In this document: positions 1 through 7,432 of the stretch, piece after piece | How the letters are laid out: the number at the start of each line of letters is the position of its first letter | Position numbering within the stretch: position 1 is the first letter of the stretch | Assembly: GCF_003350475.1 (NCBI RefSeq) | Contig: NZ_QQAV01000006.1 | Coordinates: 124,001-188,000 of the forward strand | From: Pseudacidovorax intermedius | Lineage (GTDB): Bacteria; Pseudomonadota; Gammaproteobacteria; Burkholderiales; Burkholderiaceae_C | Direction: 5' to 3' | DNA length: 64,000 bases | Position numbers and translations under genes: made by a program | The notes under the pieces: generated by a model | The model's input: the letters and a program-made list of their open reading frames with translations, nothing else | What the model was told of the DNA's origin: nothing | Databases searched by the model: none

Positions 1-1
1 T

Positions 2-523
2 CTGTGGTGGAGCACGCTGGGTGGGACTGGCGGTACATGGACCACGCCTGCGCTGCTCGAAACGGACGATTCCGGCAATGCGTTGAGGCAGGTCCTGGTG
101 GCGGACAGCACAGGCAGCTTCCATGCCGTCTGGCAGCAGTACCTTTCCGACTATCGCAGCGATCTCCTGTATCGACGGTATACGCCAGGCTCAGGCTGGA
201 GCACGGCCACCACGGTCAGCACGACGAACGGGACGTATTGGCAGAACCGCATGCCCAGCCTCGTGGCGGACCGCAATGGCCACCTGATGCTGATGTGGGG
301 AGCCTACCAGTCGGGCTATGGTGGAGATCAGGAGGGCACCTTCGCCAGACGCTATGTATCTGGCGAAGGTTGGCAAGCCACCCGCCGCGTCGGGGCAGCC
401 GGTGCCTCTGCAGCGATGTTCACCTCCCTGGCGATCCGGCCGAATGGCACCATCGCGGCGAGCTGGATGGAGCCATCGGAGCTCCGAAGCGACGGACCGG
501 TCTCGGCCTCCGTTTTCAGGTAG
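2..523 (+). CDS. C-terminal part of a repeat-containing, probably exported protein (5' end outside window)
   Basis: The reading frame is open from the first bases of the window to a TAG stop, so only the last 173 codons are seen. The sequence repeats a pattern three times: a segment like ADxxGxxHxVW, then a basic RRY, then GSGW or GEGW. Examples are ADSTGSFHAVW, ADRNGHLMLMW and IRPNGTIAASW. Such Asp-box-like or WD-like blades are typical of beta-propellers in secreted proteins. No catalytic motif can be seen and the N-terminus is missing, so a signal peptide cannot be checked. Function unknown; a sialidase-like or exo-alpha-type propeller is only a structural guess. Confidence 0.7.
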   Translation: MWWSTLGGTGGTWTTPALLETDDSGNALRQVLVADSTGSFHAVWQQYLSDYRSDLLYRRYTPGSGWSTATTVSTTNGTYWQNRMPSLVADRNGHLMLMWGAYQSGYGGDQEGTFARRYVSGEGWQATRRVGAAGASAAMFTSLAIRPNGTIAASWMEPSELRSDGPVSASVFR

Positions 524-530
524 CGCGGCC

Positions 531-1349
531 TCAGGGGCGGCGTTGATCCTCCTGTTCCGCTGCCGAGCAGGTTCGAAGCAGAAGGGGAAGCGCCTGTGCC
601 GCCGTTGCCCGCCAATGCACATCGCCCGGTGCCATGCCCGCCATGGCATCGGGATTGATCACTACCACGGGGCGGCCTCGATCCCGCGCCAGATCGGCCA
701 GGCCGGCGGCCGGCTGCACCACGCCGGAGGTGCCGACCACGAGCAGCAGGTCGGCTTCGGTCACGGCGGCCATCGCGCGGCGCCATGGGCCTTGCGGCAG
801 CGCCTCGCCAAACCAGACGACGCCAGGACGGATGCGTCCGCCGCAACGGACGCAGCGGGGCGGCTCCAGCCGCTCCACGGGTTCAGCCGACCACGGGGCG
901 GACTCCGCGTCCTCCATGCGATGCGGCAAGCCACAGTCGAAGCAGCGCGGCGTGAACAGGCTGCCGTGCAGGTGGACCACGTCCTCGCTGCCGGCCCGCT
1001 CGTGCAGGTCGTCCACGTTCTGCGTCACGACGCTGACCCGCTCCACGCCTGGCCGGCGCACGAGTTGGGCCAGGGCCCGATGTCCGGCGTTGGGCTGTGC
1101 CCGTGTCACCACCTGCGTGCGCCAGGCATACCAGGCCCAGACCAGCGGCGGGTCGCGCAGGAAGGCCCCGGGCGTGGCCAGCTCGGTCGGATCGAAGCGG
1201 GCCCAAAGGCCGTTGCGCGTGCCGCGGAAGGTGGGAATGCCGCTCTCGGCCGACATGCCCGCCCCGGTGAGGACGGCGATGCGGCGAGCGTTCTTGAGAA
1301 GGGTGGGCAGGCCAGGCGGCATGGACGGCATCGGGGCGGCGGTGTTCAT
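531..1349 (-). CDS. cobB: NAD-dependent protein deacylase, Sir2/CobB family
   Basis: A sirtuin of about 272 residues that removes acyl groups from lysines using NAD+. The family signatures are all present: GAGMSAESGIPTFRG (NAD-binding loop), TQNVDDLHERAG, the catalytic His in HLHG, two zinc-binding Cys pairs (CFDC and CVRC), and RPGVVWFGE. A YxxR pair in AWYAWR matches the residues that give class III sirtuins such as E. coli CobB and SIRT5 activity on succinyl- or malonyl-lysine; that specificity is inferred. I chose the ATG at 1349 rather than one at 1385, because the longer form would run into the divergent DinB gene whose ATG is at 1366. The two start codons are only 16 bp apart, so each promoter must lie within the other gene's coding region. 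Confidence 0.9.
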   Translation of the reverse strand: MNTAAPMPSMPPGLPTLLKNARRIAVLTGAGMSAESGIPTFRGTRNGLWARFDPTELATPGAFLRDPPLVWAWYAWRTQVVTRAQPNAGHRALAQLVRRPGVERVSVVTQNVDDLHERAGSEDVVHLHGSLFTPRCFDCGLPHRMEDAESAPWSAEPVERLEPPRCVRCGGRIRPGVVWFGEALPQGPWRRAMAAVTEADLLLVVGTSGVVQPAAGLADLARDRGRPVVVINPDAMAGMAPGDVHWRATAAQALPLLLRTCSAAEQEDQRRP

Positions 1350-1365
1350 GGCTACAGTCTGCGCC

Positions 1366-1899
1366 ATGACCCCTGCGCTCTGCACACTGATGGCGGACTA
1401 CAACCGCTGGATGAACGAACGGCTCTACGACGCGGCCGCCACGCTGCCGGAGGCGGCGCTGTTCGAGGACCGCGGGGCCTTCTTCGGCTCGCTGTTCGCC
1501 ACACTGGGTCATATCGTGGCGGCCGACCTGATCTGGCTGAACCGCTTCGTCCAGCTGCCGGCGCTGGCCGAACTGCGCGGGCCGCTCTCCGCGCTGCCGG
1601 CCCCGACGGGCCTGCGTGACCGCGTGGCCGACAGCCTTCCGATGCTCCGGGAGCGCCGGGTGCAGACCGATGTCGTGATCTGCGACATGGTCCGGCGGCT
1701 GGAGCCGGTTCATTTCGATGAGGTGGTCCGCTACGGCAACACCGCCGGAGCCAGCCAGGCCAAGCGCTTCGGTCCGCTGCTGCAGCACTTCTTCAACCAC
1801 CAGACGCATCACCGCGGCCAGGCCAGCACGCTGCTGTTCCAGGCGGGCGTGGATGTGGGCGTGACCGACCTGAATGCGCTCATTCCTCACGAGGCCTGA
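1366..1899 (+). CDS. DinB-family protein
   Basis: A 177-residue four-helix-bundle protein of the DinB/YfiT-like superfamily. The three metal-binding histidines typical of the family can be placed at GHIVAADL and in the C-terminal HFFNHQTHHRGQ segment, the usual HxxxHRGQ motif. The start MTPALCTLMADYNRWMN fits family N-termini, which begin with a helix carrying YNxWMNxRL. Biochemical roles vary (thiol-dependent transferases, damage-inducible proteins) and the substrate is unknown. It is divergent from the Sir2 gene with start codons almost touching. No LexA-type box is visible upstream, so the DinB name should not be read as SOS control here. Confidence 0.85.
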   Translation: MTPALCTLMADYNRWMNERLYDAAATLPEAALFEDRGAFFGSLFATLGHIVAADLIWLNRFVQLPALAELRGPLSALPAPTGLRDRVADSLPMLRERRVQTDVVICDMVRRLEPVHFDEVVRYGNTAGASQAKRFGPLLQHFFNHQTHHRGQASTLLFQAGVDVGVTDLNALIPHEA

Positions 1900-2115
1900 T
1901 GCAGACCGGAACGGGTCAGTCGTTGGGGCTGACCTGCGCGCAGCAGCGCCGCGAGGTTGCCGGCGCCGCGCAGCCGCTGAAAAGCCGGGCGCCCCCGAAG
2001 CGCTTGGTCAATGTCCTACGCATGTCGGCCCCCGGTATTGGCACAACGGCGACCCATGTCGGCAGACCTCGGCCCTTCGCTCCCCGCCCTGCACGCGCCT
2101 TGCCGTGGACGCGCC

Positions 2116-2550
2116 ATGGGTCGCCTGGCCTGGCTGCTGCCCGCCGCCGCCGTCTGGCTCGTGGGCTGCCAGGGCACGGACGATCTCAGCCGCTCGGGCT
2201 GCCTGCCGCTGCGCGTGCCGGCCGCGGTGATGCTGCAGCGGGAGACCGGCCTCTACCGCGTGGGCGACGCCGAACCTCTTGTGCTGTCGGACCATCCGCG
2301 CGACACGCGCCAGGACGCCTTCCATCGCCGAAGCCTTCTGCGCACCGTGCCGCCGGGCACCCGCGTGACCATCGATCGCCTAACGCAACGCTGGGGTTTC
2401 GACTCCGGCAAGGGCCGCATCAGTGCCTTCGGTACGCTCGCGAGCGGCGAGCCCTTCGAATATGGCTGGGGTGTCGGCACCGTCATCGGCCCGGCGCCAT
2501 GGGAAGGGCCGGGAATGCCCAACCAGCGGACGGTCCGATGCGGAGATTGA
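2116..2550 (+). CDS. Hypothetical lipoprotein
   Basis: About 144 residues. From the chosen ATG the N-terminus is a lipoprotein signal: MGRLAWLLPAAAVWLVGC, with the lipobox LVGC placing the lipidated Cys at residue 18. An upstream in-frame ATG at 2056 would add 20 residues ahead of the signal and is less likely. The mature part contains an SLLRTVPPGTRVTIDRL segment and a GYGWGVG-like glycine-aromatic stretch, suggesting a small beta-rich periplasmic domain. No family recognised. It lies 37 bp upstream of another small exported protein, and the two may be co-transcribed. Confidence 0.6.
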   Translation: MGRLAWLLPAAAVWLVGCQGTDDLSRSGCLPLRVPAAVMLQRETGLYRVGDAEPLVLSDHPRDTRQDAFHRRSLLRTVPPGTRVTIDRLTQRWGFDSGKGRISAFGTLASGEPFEYGWGVGTVIGPAPWEGPGMPNQRTVRCGD

Positions 2551-2587
2551 TGCGTCGACCGCCAGGCACTGCACACGAGGAAGTTCC

Positions 2588-2965
2588 ATGACCCTTCGAC
2601 GCTTCGCCCTCGCTATTGCTTTCGGACTGACCATGGCCGCCAGCGCGCAGGTGATGGCCCAGTCGGTCCTCTACGTCGCGCGCCCGGCGATCGCGCTGAG
2701 CGTCAGCGACCGAACCGCAAGTCGCCAGCCGCCTGTGGAGTTCACCGTCACCATGCCGGGCGGCAAGACCACCACCGCCACGGCCGCGCCCCAGGTGGGC
2801 GGCGAACGCGCAGGCACCGTGCACTACCCCAGCGACTTCGGCAATGCCGGCATGCACGTGGGCGACTACAGCTGGACCGCCCGCATCGCCGGCAAGGTCG
2901 TGATGCGCGGCAATTTCAGCTACCGGCCATCGAAGGACGGGCAGTTGCTGTTCGTGCCAAGCTGA
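2588..2965 (+). CDS. Small secreted protein, unknown function
   Basis: 125 residues with a clear Sec signal peptide: MTLRRFALAIAFGLTMAASA then VMAQS, probable cleavage after AxA near residue 24. The start is supported by a Shine-Dalgarno-like AGGAAG 4-5 bases upstream. The mature part is beta-rich (VEFTVTMPGGKT, YSWTARIAGKVVMRGNFSY) and may be an immunoglobulin-like or bulb-type sandwich; no cysteines or catalytic motif stand out. It follows the lipoprotein gene on the same strand. Function unknown. Confidence 0.65.
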   Translation: MTLRRFALAIAFGLTMAASAQVMAQSVLYVARPAIALSVSDRTASRQPPVEFTVTMPGGKTTTATAAPQVGGERAGTVHYPSDFGNAGMHVGDYSWTARIAGKVVMRGNFSYRPSKDGQLLFVPS

Positions 2966-3105
2966 AAGCGCGACAGGTCGTCCAAGCATGGACCGCGGCA
3001 GGCATGGCGTGCCGCGCCGACGCCTGCAAGAGCGGCATCCGCAACCCCGCCTCGGCGAGAACTCTGCTACGGTCCGCAATGTGTTTCGACATTCGCGGAG
3101 AAGCC

Positions 3106-4734
3106 ATGTGGAGTGAGCGACGAATGCGGCATTCGCCCCGGCGGGCGCGATGGGCCGGGGCAGGGTGGCTCGCAGCGGCCGCCCTGGTGGCGGGTTGCGG
3201 CGGCGGGGGTGGTGGTGGCGCAGGAGGCGTGCTCCCACTGGCGTTCGGAACGGCACCCGCCGCTGGCGGCGCGGCCCAGCCGGCGCCGGTCTCTTGCGAT
3301 GCCTTGCCGAGCAATGCTCAATTGCCCGCGACCGCAGCCCTCAACGCACGCGCCCGCTGCCTGGAACTGGACACACCGTATGTGCCCCCGCCCGGCGATG
3401 TGCTGGAGCACTACACCTCCGGCTATGCCAAGACGATGTGCTCGGCCATCTTCATCACCGGGCTCGATGCTGCAACTGCGCAGGAGAGCCTGGGCTACTT
3501 CGTCGCTCCCTACGACCAGCGGCGCCGGGTGAATGCGCCCGTGGTCGATCGCGACCGCAAGGAAGTTCGCATCAGTATCCCGGGCGGGGCCACGCTCACG
3601 GCGCGGTATTTCGGCTCCCAGGGCTGCATCACGCTGCCGCCCGGCCGGGACGATGTTTTCTTCAAGCCTGTCGCGGTCAAGAGTGCATTGGGCGATGCCG
3701 CCACCACTGACTGGCCCATGGGCGATGTGCTGCCGACGACAGCGCTGCCGGCTGACGTGGATCAGCGCAAGCTCGCCCAGGCGGTCGATGCGGCCTTCGG
3801 CAACAGCGAGGCCTACACCTCCGCCTTCGTCGTCACCCACCGGGGCCGTGTCGTTGCCGAACGCTACCAGCCCGGCGTGGGCACCGGCACGCCGCTGGAG
3901 TCCTGGTCCATGGGCAAGAGCGTGACTGCGGCACTGATGGGCGTGCTGATCCAGCAGAAGGCCTACACCCTCGACCAGCCCGCCCCGATCCCGCAATGGC
4001 AGGCCGAGGGCGACGGCCGCAGGGCGATCCGCATCAGTGACCTGCTGCGCATGTCCAGCGGCCTGCGCATCAAGGCGCCCGACGATCCGGACTTCGACCC
4101 CAACGGGACCTATCCCGACCATCTGTACTTCTACACGGGCCGCATCGACGCCTTCAACTACGCGGCCACGCGGCCCCAGCAATGGCCGCCCAACACGGTG
4201 GGCCGATATCGCAATACCGACCCCGTGCTCGTCAACTATCTGGTCCGGCTGGCTGTGGAAAAGCGGGGGGAGGACTACCTTTCCTTTCCTCAGCGCGCCC
4301 TGTTCGACCGCATCGGCATCCGGACGATGACGATCGAAACCGATCCCTACGGCAACATGCTCACCCAGGGCTACGACTTCATGTCCGCCCGTGACTGGGC
4401 ACGGCTGGGCAACCTCTACCTGCAGGACGGCATGTGGAATGGCGAGCGCATCCTGCCCGAAGGCTTTGTGCAGTTCGTTCGGGGGGCTGCGCCCGCCTGG
4501 GTCGCCGACAAGCGCCCCATCTACGGCGGCTTCTTCTGGCTGAACAACACCGGCACGCTGGCCGCGCCGACCTCGGCGTACTACATGCTGGGCGCGGCCG
4601 GGCAGTTCGTGGTGATCGTGCCTTCGCACGATCTGGTGGTGGTGCGTATCGGCTACTCCAAAGGGGAGCGCTACGCGGCCTCGACCCTGAACCAGGCGCT
4701 GGCATTGCTGGTGAGCGCCGTGCCGGGCCGTTGA
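3106..4734 (+). CDS. Serine hydrolase lipoprotein of the beta-lactamase / penicillin-binding-protein-like family
   Basis: 542 residues. A lipoprotein signal ends in LVAGC (Cys31) followed by a run of glycines. Residues 220-540 form a class C beta-lactamase-like fold: the nucleophile motif SxxK is SMGK (Ser268-Lys271) and the YxN element is YRN in GRYRNTDPVLVNYL. A third KTG-like element is not obvious; GAAGQF near the C-terminus is the best counterpart. This pattern resembles 6-aminohexanoate-dimer hydrolase (NylB-like) and EstB-type esterases rather than true beta-lactamases. Residues 60-210 are an extra domain with paired cysteines. The natural substrate is unknown. It converges with the depolymerase-like gene 128 bp downstream. 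Confidence 0.8.
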   Translation: MWSERRMRHSPRRARWAGAGWLAAAALVAGCGGGGGGGAGGVLPLAFGTAPAAGGAAQPAPVSCDALPSNAQLPATAALNARARCLELDTPYVPPPGDVLEHYTSGYAKTMCSAIFITGLDAATAQESLGYFVAPYDQRRRVNAPVVDRDRKEVRISIPGGATLTARYFGSQGCITLPPGRDDVFFKPVAVKSALGDAATTDWPMGDVLPTTALPADVDQRKLAQAVDAAFGNSEAYTSAFVVTHRGRVVAERYQPGVGTGTPLESWSMGKSVTAALMGVLIQQKAYTLDQPAPIPQWQAEGDGRRAIRISDLLRMSSGLRIKAPDDPDFDPNGTYPDHLYFYTGRIDAFNYAATRPQQWPPNTVGRYRNTDPVLVNYLVRLAVEKRGEDYLSFPQRALFDRIGIRTMTIETDPYGNMLTQGYDFMSARDWARLGNLYLQDGMWNGERILPEGFVQFVRGAAPAWVADKRPIYGGFFWLNNTGTLAAPTSAYYMLGAAGQFVVIVPSHDLVVVRIGYSKGERYAASTLNQALALLVSAVPGR

Positions 4735-4863
4735 GCCCGTCTCGAAGCGGCGGCGACATTCGAGGCGGAGGGCCACCTGGAGCTTGCGACGCCACCGCTC
4801 GACGGCGCCTTCCATTGGTCCGTCGCAGGCGCCGGCGGATAACGAGGGGCCGGCCGTCGAACC

Positions 4864-6975
4864 TCAGACCTGGGCCACGGTGGCCGGCGCGCCGTTGCCC
4901 ACGCCGCTCGGCCAGTACAGCAGCGTGTCCGGCGCCATACCCCGCTGCCATTTGCTGAACCATTCCTCCCAGATCTTTTTCAGGTCCTGCGGAACCAAGT
5001 TGTGCCCACGGCCATAGCACTGGCCCCAGACAAACAAGGGAGCTCCCGCGCGGGTCCATGTGTAGGTCCGGTAGCGATTGACGGTGGAGGTCGGCTTCAG
5101 CAGCAGATTGATCGAGGTGTTCTGAGGCACAAGACTGGCCGTGATGCCGTCGACCAATGCGTAGGTGGGCGAGGCCACCTCCTGCGTCAGGCTCCGGTTG
5201 ATCAGCCGGTTGAGCCAATAGTCCTGGACGTTGGTGCTCCAGGCATATTGGGAGCCCTGGGAGCCGCGCCACTCTCCGGCGACCAGCGGGCCGAACTTCA
5301 TTGGCCAGTAGTCGTACTCGCCGTAGATGGCGTACACCGGCACGAGTTTGGTGGATGAACCCGCGGGCGGGCTCACCCAGGTGCCGGAGGTGATGCCGAA
5401 GGCAGCGAAGGTGGCCACCAAGCTGTCGTCTCGCGCGAATCCGCTGGTGGCGCCGCCGCCGGCCGACTGGCCGTAGACGTAGAGGCGCCTGTCATCTGCA
5501 GCAACGCCCAGGTTCAGGCATTCCTGCTTGACGAGCGGCACGAGGTCCTTGAGATACGCGGTGGTCGTCGTGTCGTAGGTCACGGCGATGAATCCGTATT
5601 TGGCGGCCGCCTCCTTGATATCCGTCGCCTCGAAAAATACGAACGCCGTCTGGCCCGCACCATGCGTGGCAAACACCACGGGTGCCGGGTTGGACGGGCC
5701 ATAGTTCTTTTTCACACTGTCCGGCACGTACACCATGTACGTCTGCTTCGTCGTGCTGCCGCTCCAATCGTGATCCTTGACGATGAGATTCCGGCTGGCA
5801 ATGGCCTGCTTGTAATCCAGTCGGCGGGTGATGTAGTGGCCGTACGCGGAATTGTTGTCGTAGCCGCTGTATTGGGAGAGAAAGCGGTAGATGTTGGCGG
5901 TGATTGCCGGGTTGTCCGACTTGATGCTGGCGGCGTTGATCGCCACCTGGGTTCGGATGTCCGAGCCCGCCGTCGCGATGGCGTTGGAAATGCTTTTGTC
6001 CTGCCAGAAGATCTGCCCGAAATCGGCGTCCGCGATGGAAAGAATCTCGCAGTCGTTGACGCCCGCCCAGTAGGACAGCAGGGACGAGGATGTCTTGCCC
6101 ACGAACCAGGTGGGGATGGCAATGTCCCGGAAGTACTGCGCGGCAAAGGTGCGCTGTTGCGTGACCGGATTTCCGTTGATGTCGACATAGCCGGTGAAAT
6201 CCATGTGGTTGGGCTGCAAGGTCGCGCCCACCTGTGTACTTCCAGCGGCCGAGAGCAGGGCGTTGTAGTTGGCGTCCGCGCTCGCCTCCACATAGACCTG
6301 GCTGATCATGGACAAGGGCGTGCTGGCGGCATAGAGCTGAAGCGGCGCAGCGCCGGCCCCATAGCCGACCACGTAGTGATACGTGAAGGCCGAGTAGTGC
6401 GTCCCGCTGCTCACTAGGGTGGCCATGGCGGCCGTCACGTAGGTCTGCTCGGACTGCACCGGCCCCCAGGCGCCGCCGGCCCCGGGCTTCATGATCAGCA
6501 GACACGCGAGGTTTTGATCCGCAATGTCGAACCAGCCGGCGTCGCCCAGAAAGCGGTTGCTTTGAACACCGTCTGGCAGCGTGATGCCGATCCAGAATTC
6601 CCGTTGGCGAGCCCCCTTGGGGATGTAGACCTCGATTTCCCGGTCCACGCCGCCTGCATTGACCGACCAAGTGAAATAGCCGGTCTTGCGCTGGTAGCTT
6701 CCGATGGTGGCGGGTTGAGCGACCGCATCGGCGATAGGGCTGGCCGTGGGGTAAGTCCGGGGCTCACGAGGCGGAGTCGGATCGCTGGGCGTAACCGGCG
6801 TTCCGGGATCTGTGGGCGAAGTCGGGCCCGGCAACGCCACCGCGGAGCGCCCGCCACCTCCGCCACATGCGGCAAGCGCCAAACTCGACAGCAGAACCGT
6901 GTTGGCGCCCAGGAGCCTGCCGAAACCACGTCGGTCGAGCGGCGTGCCTGCGAGGGAGTCGTTCATTTTTTCCAC
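4864..6975 (-). CDS. Tat-exported lipoprotein esterase with two alpha/beta-hydrolase-like halves, PHB-depolymerase related
   Basis: About 703 residues. The N-terminus has a twin-arginine motif (DRRGFGRLL) and a lipobox LAAC followed by glycines, so it is probably a Tat-exported lipoprotein. A Pro/Thr-rich linker follows. The C-terminal half carries the nucleophile elbow GQSAGG (Ser near residue 504), an Asp in YGEYDYW and a His in GRGHN, as in feruloyl esterase/PHB-depolymerase (LpqC-like) enzymes. The N-terminal half has a parallel layout, but its elbow reads GYGAGA with no serine. Start: an in-frame GTG at 6975 sits 8 bases after AGGAG, while the ATG at 6966 lacks good spacing. The substrate (polyester or other ester) is inferred from family only. 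Confidence 0.75.
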   Translation of the reverse strand: MEKMNDSLAGTPLDRRGFGRLLGANTVLLSSLALAACGGGGGRSAVALPGPTSPTDPGTPVTPSDPTPPREPRTYPTASPIADAVAQPATIGSYQRKTGYFTWSVNAGGVDREIEVYIPKGARQREFWIGITLPDGVQSNRFLGDAGWFDIADQNLACLLIMKPGAGGAWGPVQSEQTYVTAAMATLVSSGTHYSAFTYHYVVGYGAGAAPLQLYAASTPLSMISQVYVEASADANYNALLSAAGSTQVGATLQPNHMDFTGYVDINGNPVTQQRTFAAQYFRDIAIPTWFVGKTSSSLLSYWAGVNDCEILSIADADFGQIFWQDKSISNAIATAGSDIRTQVAINAASIKSDNPAITANIYRFLSQYSGYDNNSAYGHYITRRLDYKQAIASRNLIVKDHDWSGSTTKQTYMVYVPDSVKKNYGPSNPAPVVFATHGAGQTAFVFFEATDIKEAAAKYGFIAVTYDTTTTAYLKDLVPLVKQECLNLGVAADDRRLYVYGQSAGGGATSGFARDDSLVATFAAFGITSGTWVSPPAGSSTKLVPVYAIYGEYDYWPMKFGPLVAGEWRGSQGSQYAWSTNVQDYWLNRLINRSLTQEVASPTYALVDGITASLVPQNTSINLLLKPTSTVNRYRTYTWTRAGAPLFVWGQCYGRGHNLVPQDLKKIWEEWFSKWQRGMAPDTLLYWPSGVGNGAPATVAQV

Positions 6976-7432
6976 ACCTATGTCTCCTTTAAAAATCATC
7001 GTCGTTGGACTGCTCGGCATTCTTTGTTGCCGCAAGTTAACTATCCAGTACGTTAGTCGAATGCGATCTTAGGGCTCGTTAAAGGCATCTCCTGCCCGGG
7101 AAAACAGCAGGTCGTTTTCTTGCGATGCGGAATTGAATTGGGAAGGGATGCGCCGGATTTCTGACAGGAGCTGCGGTAGCCGCTGACGATGTTTTCGGGG
7201 GCGTGGCCATCAATTGCGGCCGAGATGTCCCATCCGCCGTCTATCTGCTCAGCGCATCACGCCGGCAGCGTCGCTCCATCGATGTGGCGATACCGGAAGG
7301 CGATGGCGCGCATCAGCGGCTTGGCGCGCTCGGAGTCGATGCACGGCTTTCCCAGCAACCCTCGGCGGTGTGCAAGTTGCTGAATCGAACTTGCTCCGAC
7401 GCGCCCGAAGGCACCGCCGGAACAGGGGCGGT
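6976..7432. other. Gene-free stretch between the esterase and the efflux transporter gene
   Basis: 457 bp without a convincing gene. The part nearest the esterase start (about 6990-7140) is clearly less GC-rich than its surroundings and should hold that gene's promoter and an imperfect palindrome. The rest, 7150-7432, is the 3' flank of the minus-strand transporter gene. Short open frames are present on both strands, but none has a recognisable product or start signal. No strong terminator hairpin was seen. Confidence 0.5.
7038..7055. promoter_or_regulatory. Possible operator: imperfect 18-bp palindrome
   Basis: TAAC and GTTA form outer arms around ten bases with a further symmetric C/G pair (TAACnnnCnnGnnnGTTA). 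It lies about 63 bp upstream of the esterase start within an AT-richer segment. A TetR- or other repressor-type site is possible. No regulator gene is adjacent, so the assignment is weak. Confidence 0.25.

Noticed and set aside
3106-4734. True class C beta-lactamase
   Set aside because: SMGK and YRN are present, but no clear KTG motif is seen and an N-terminal extra domain is attached. The esterase/NylB-like group fits better.
7257-7432. Possible minus-strand gene remnant past the transporter stop
   Set aside because: A short open stretch ends at 7257, but it has no start signal or recognisable domain, so there is not enough to call a pseudogene.
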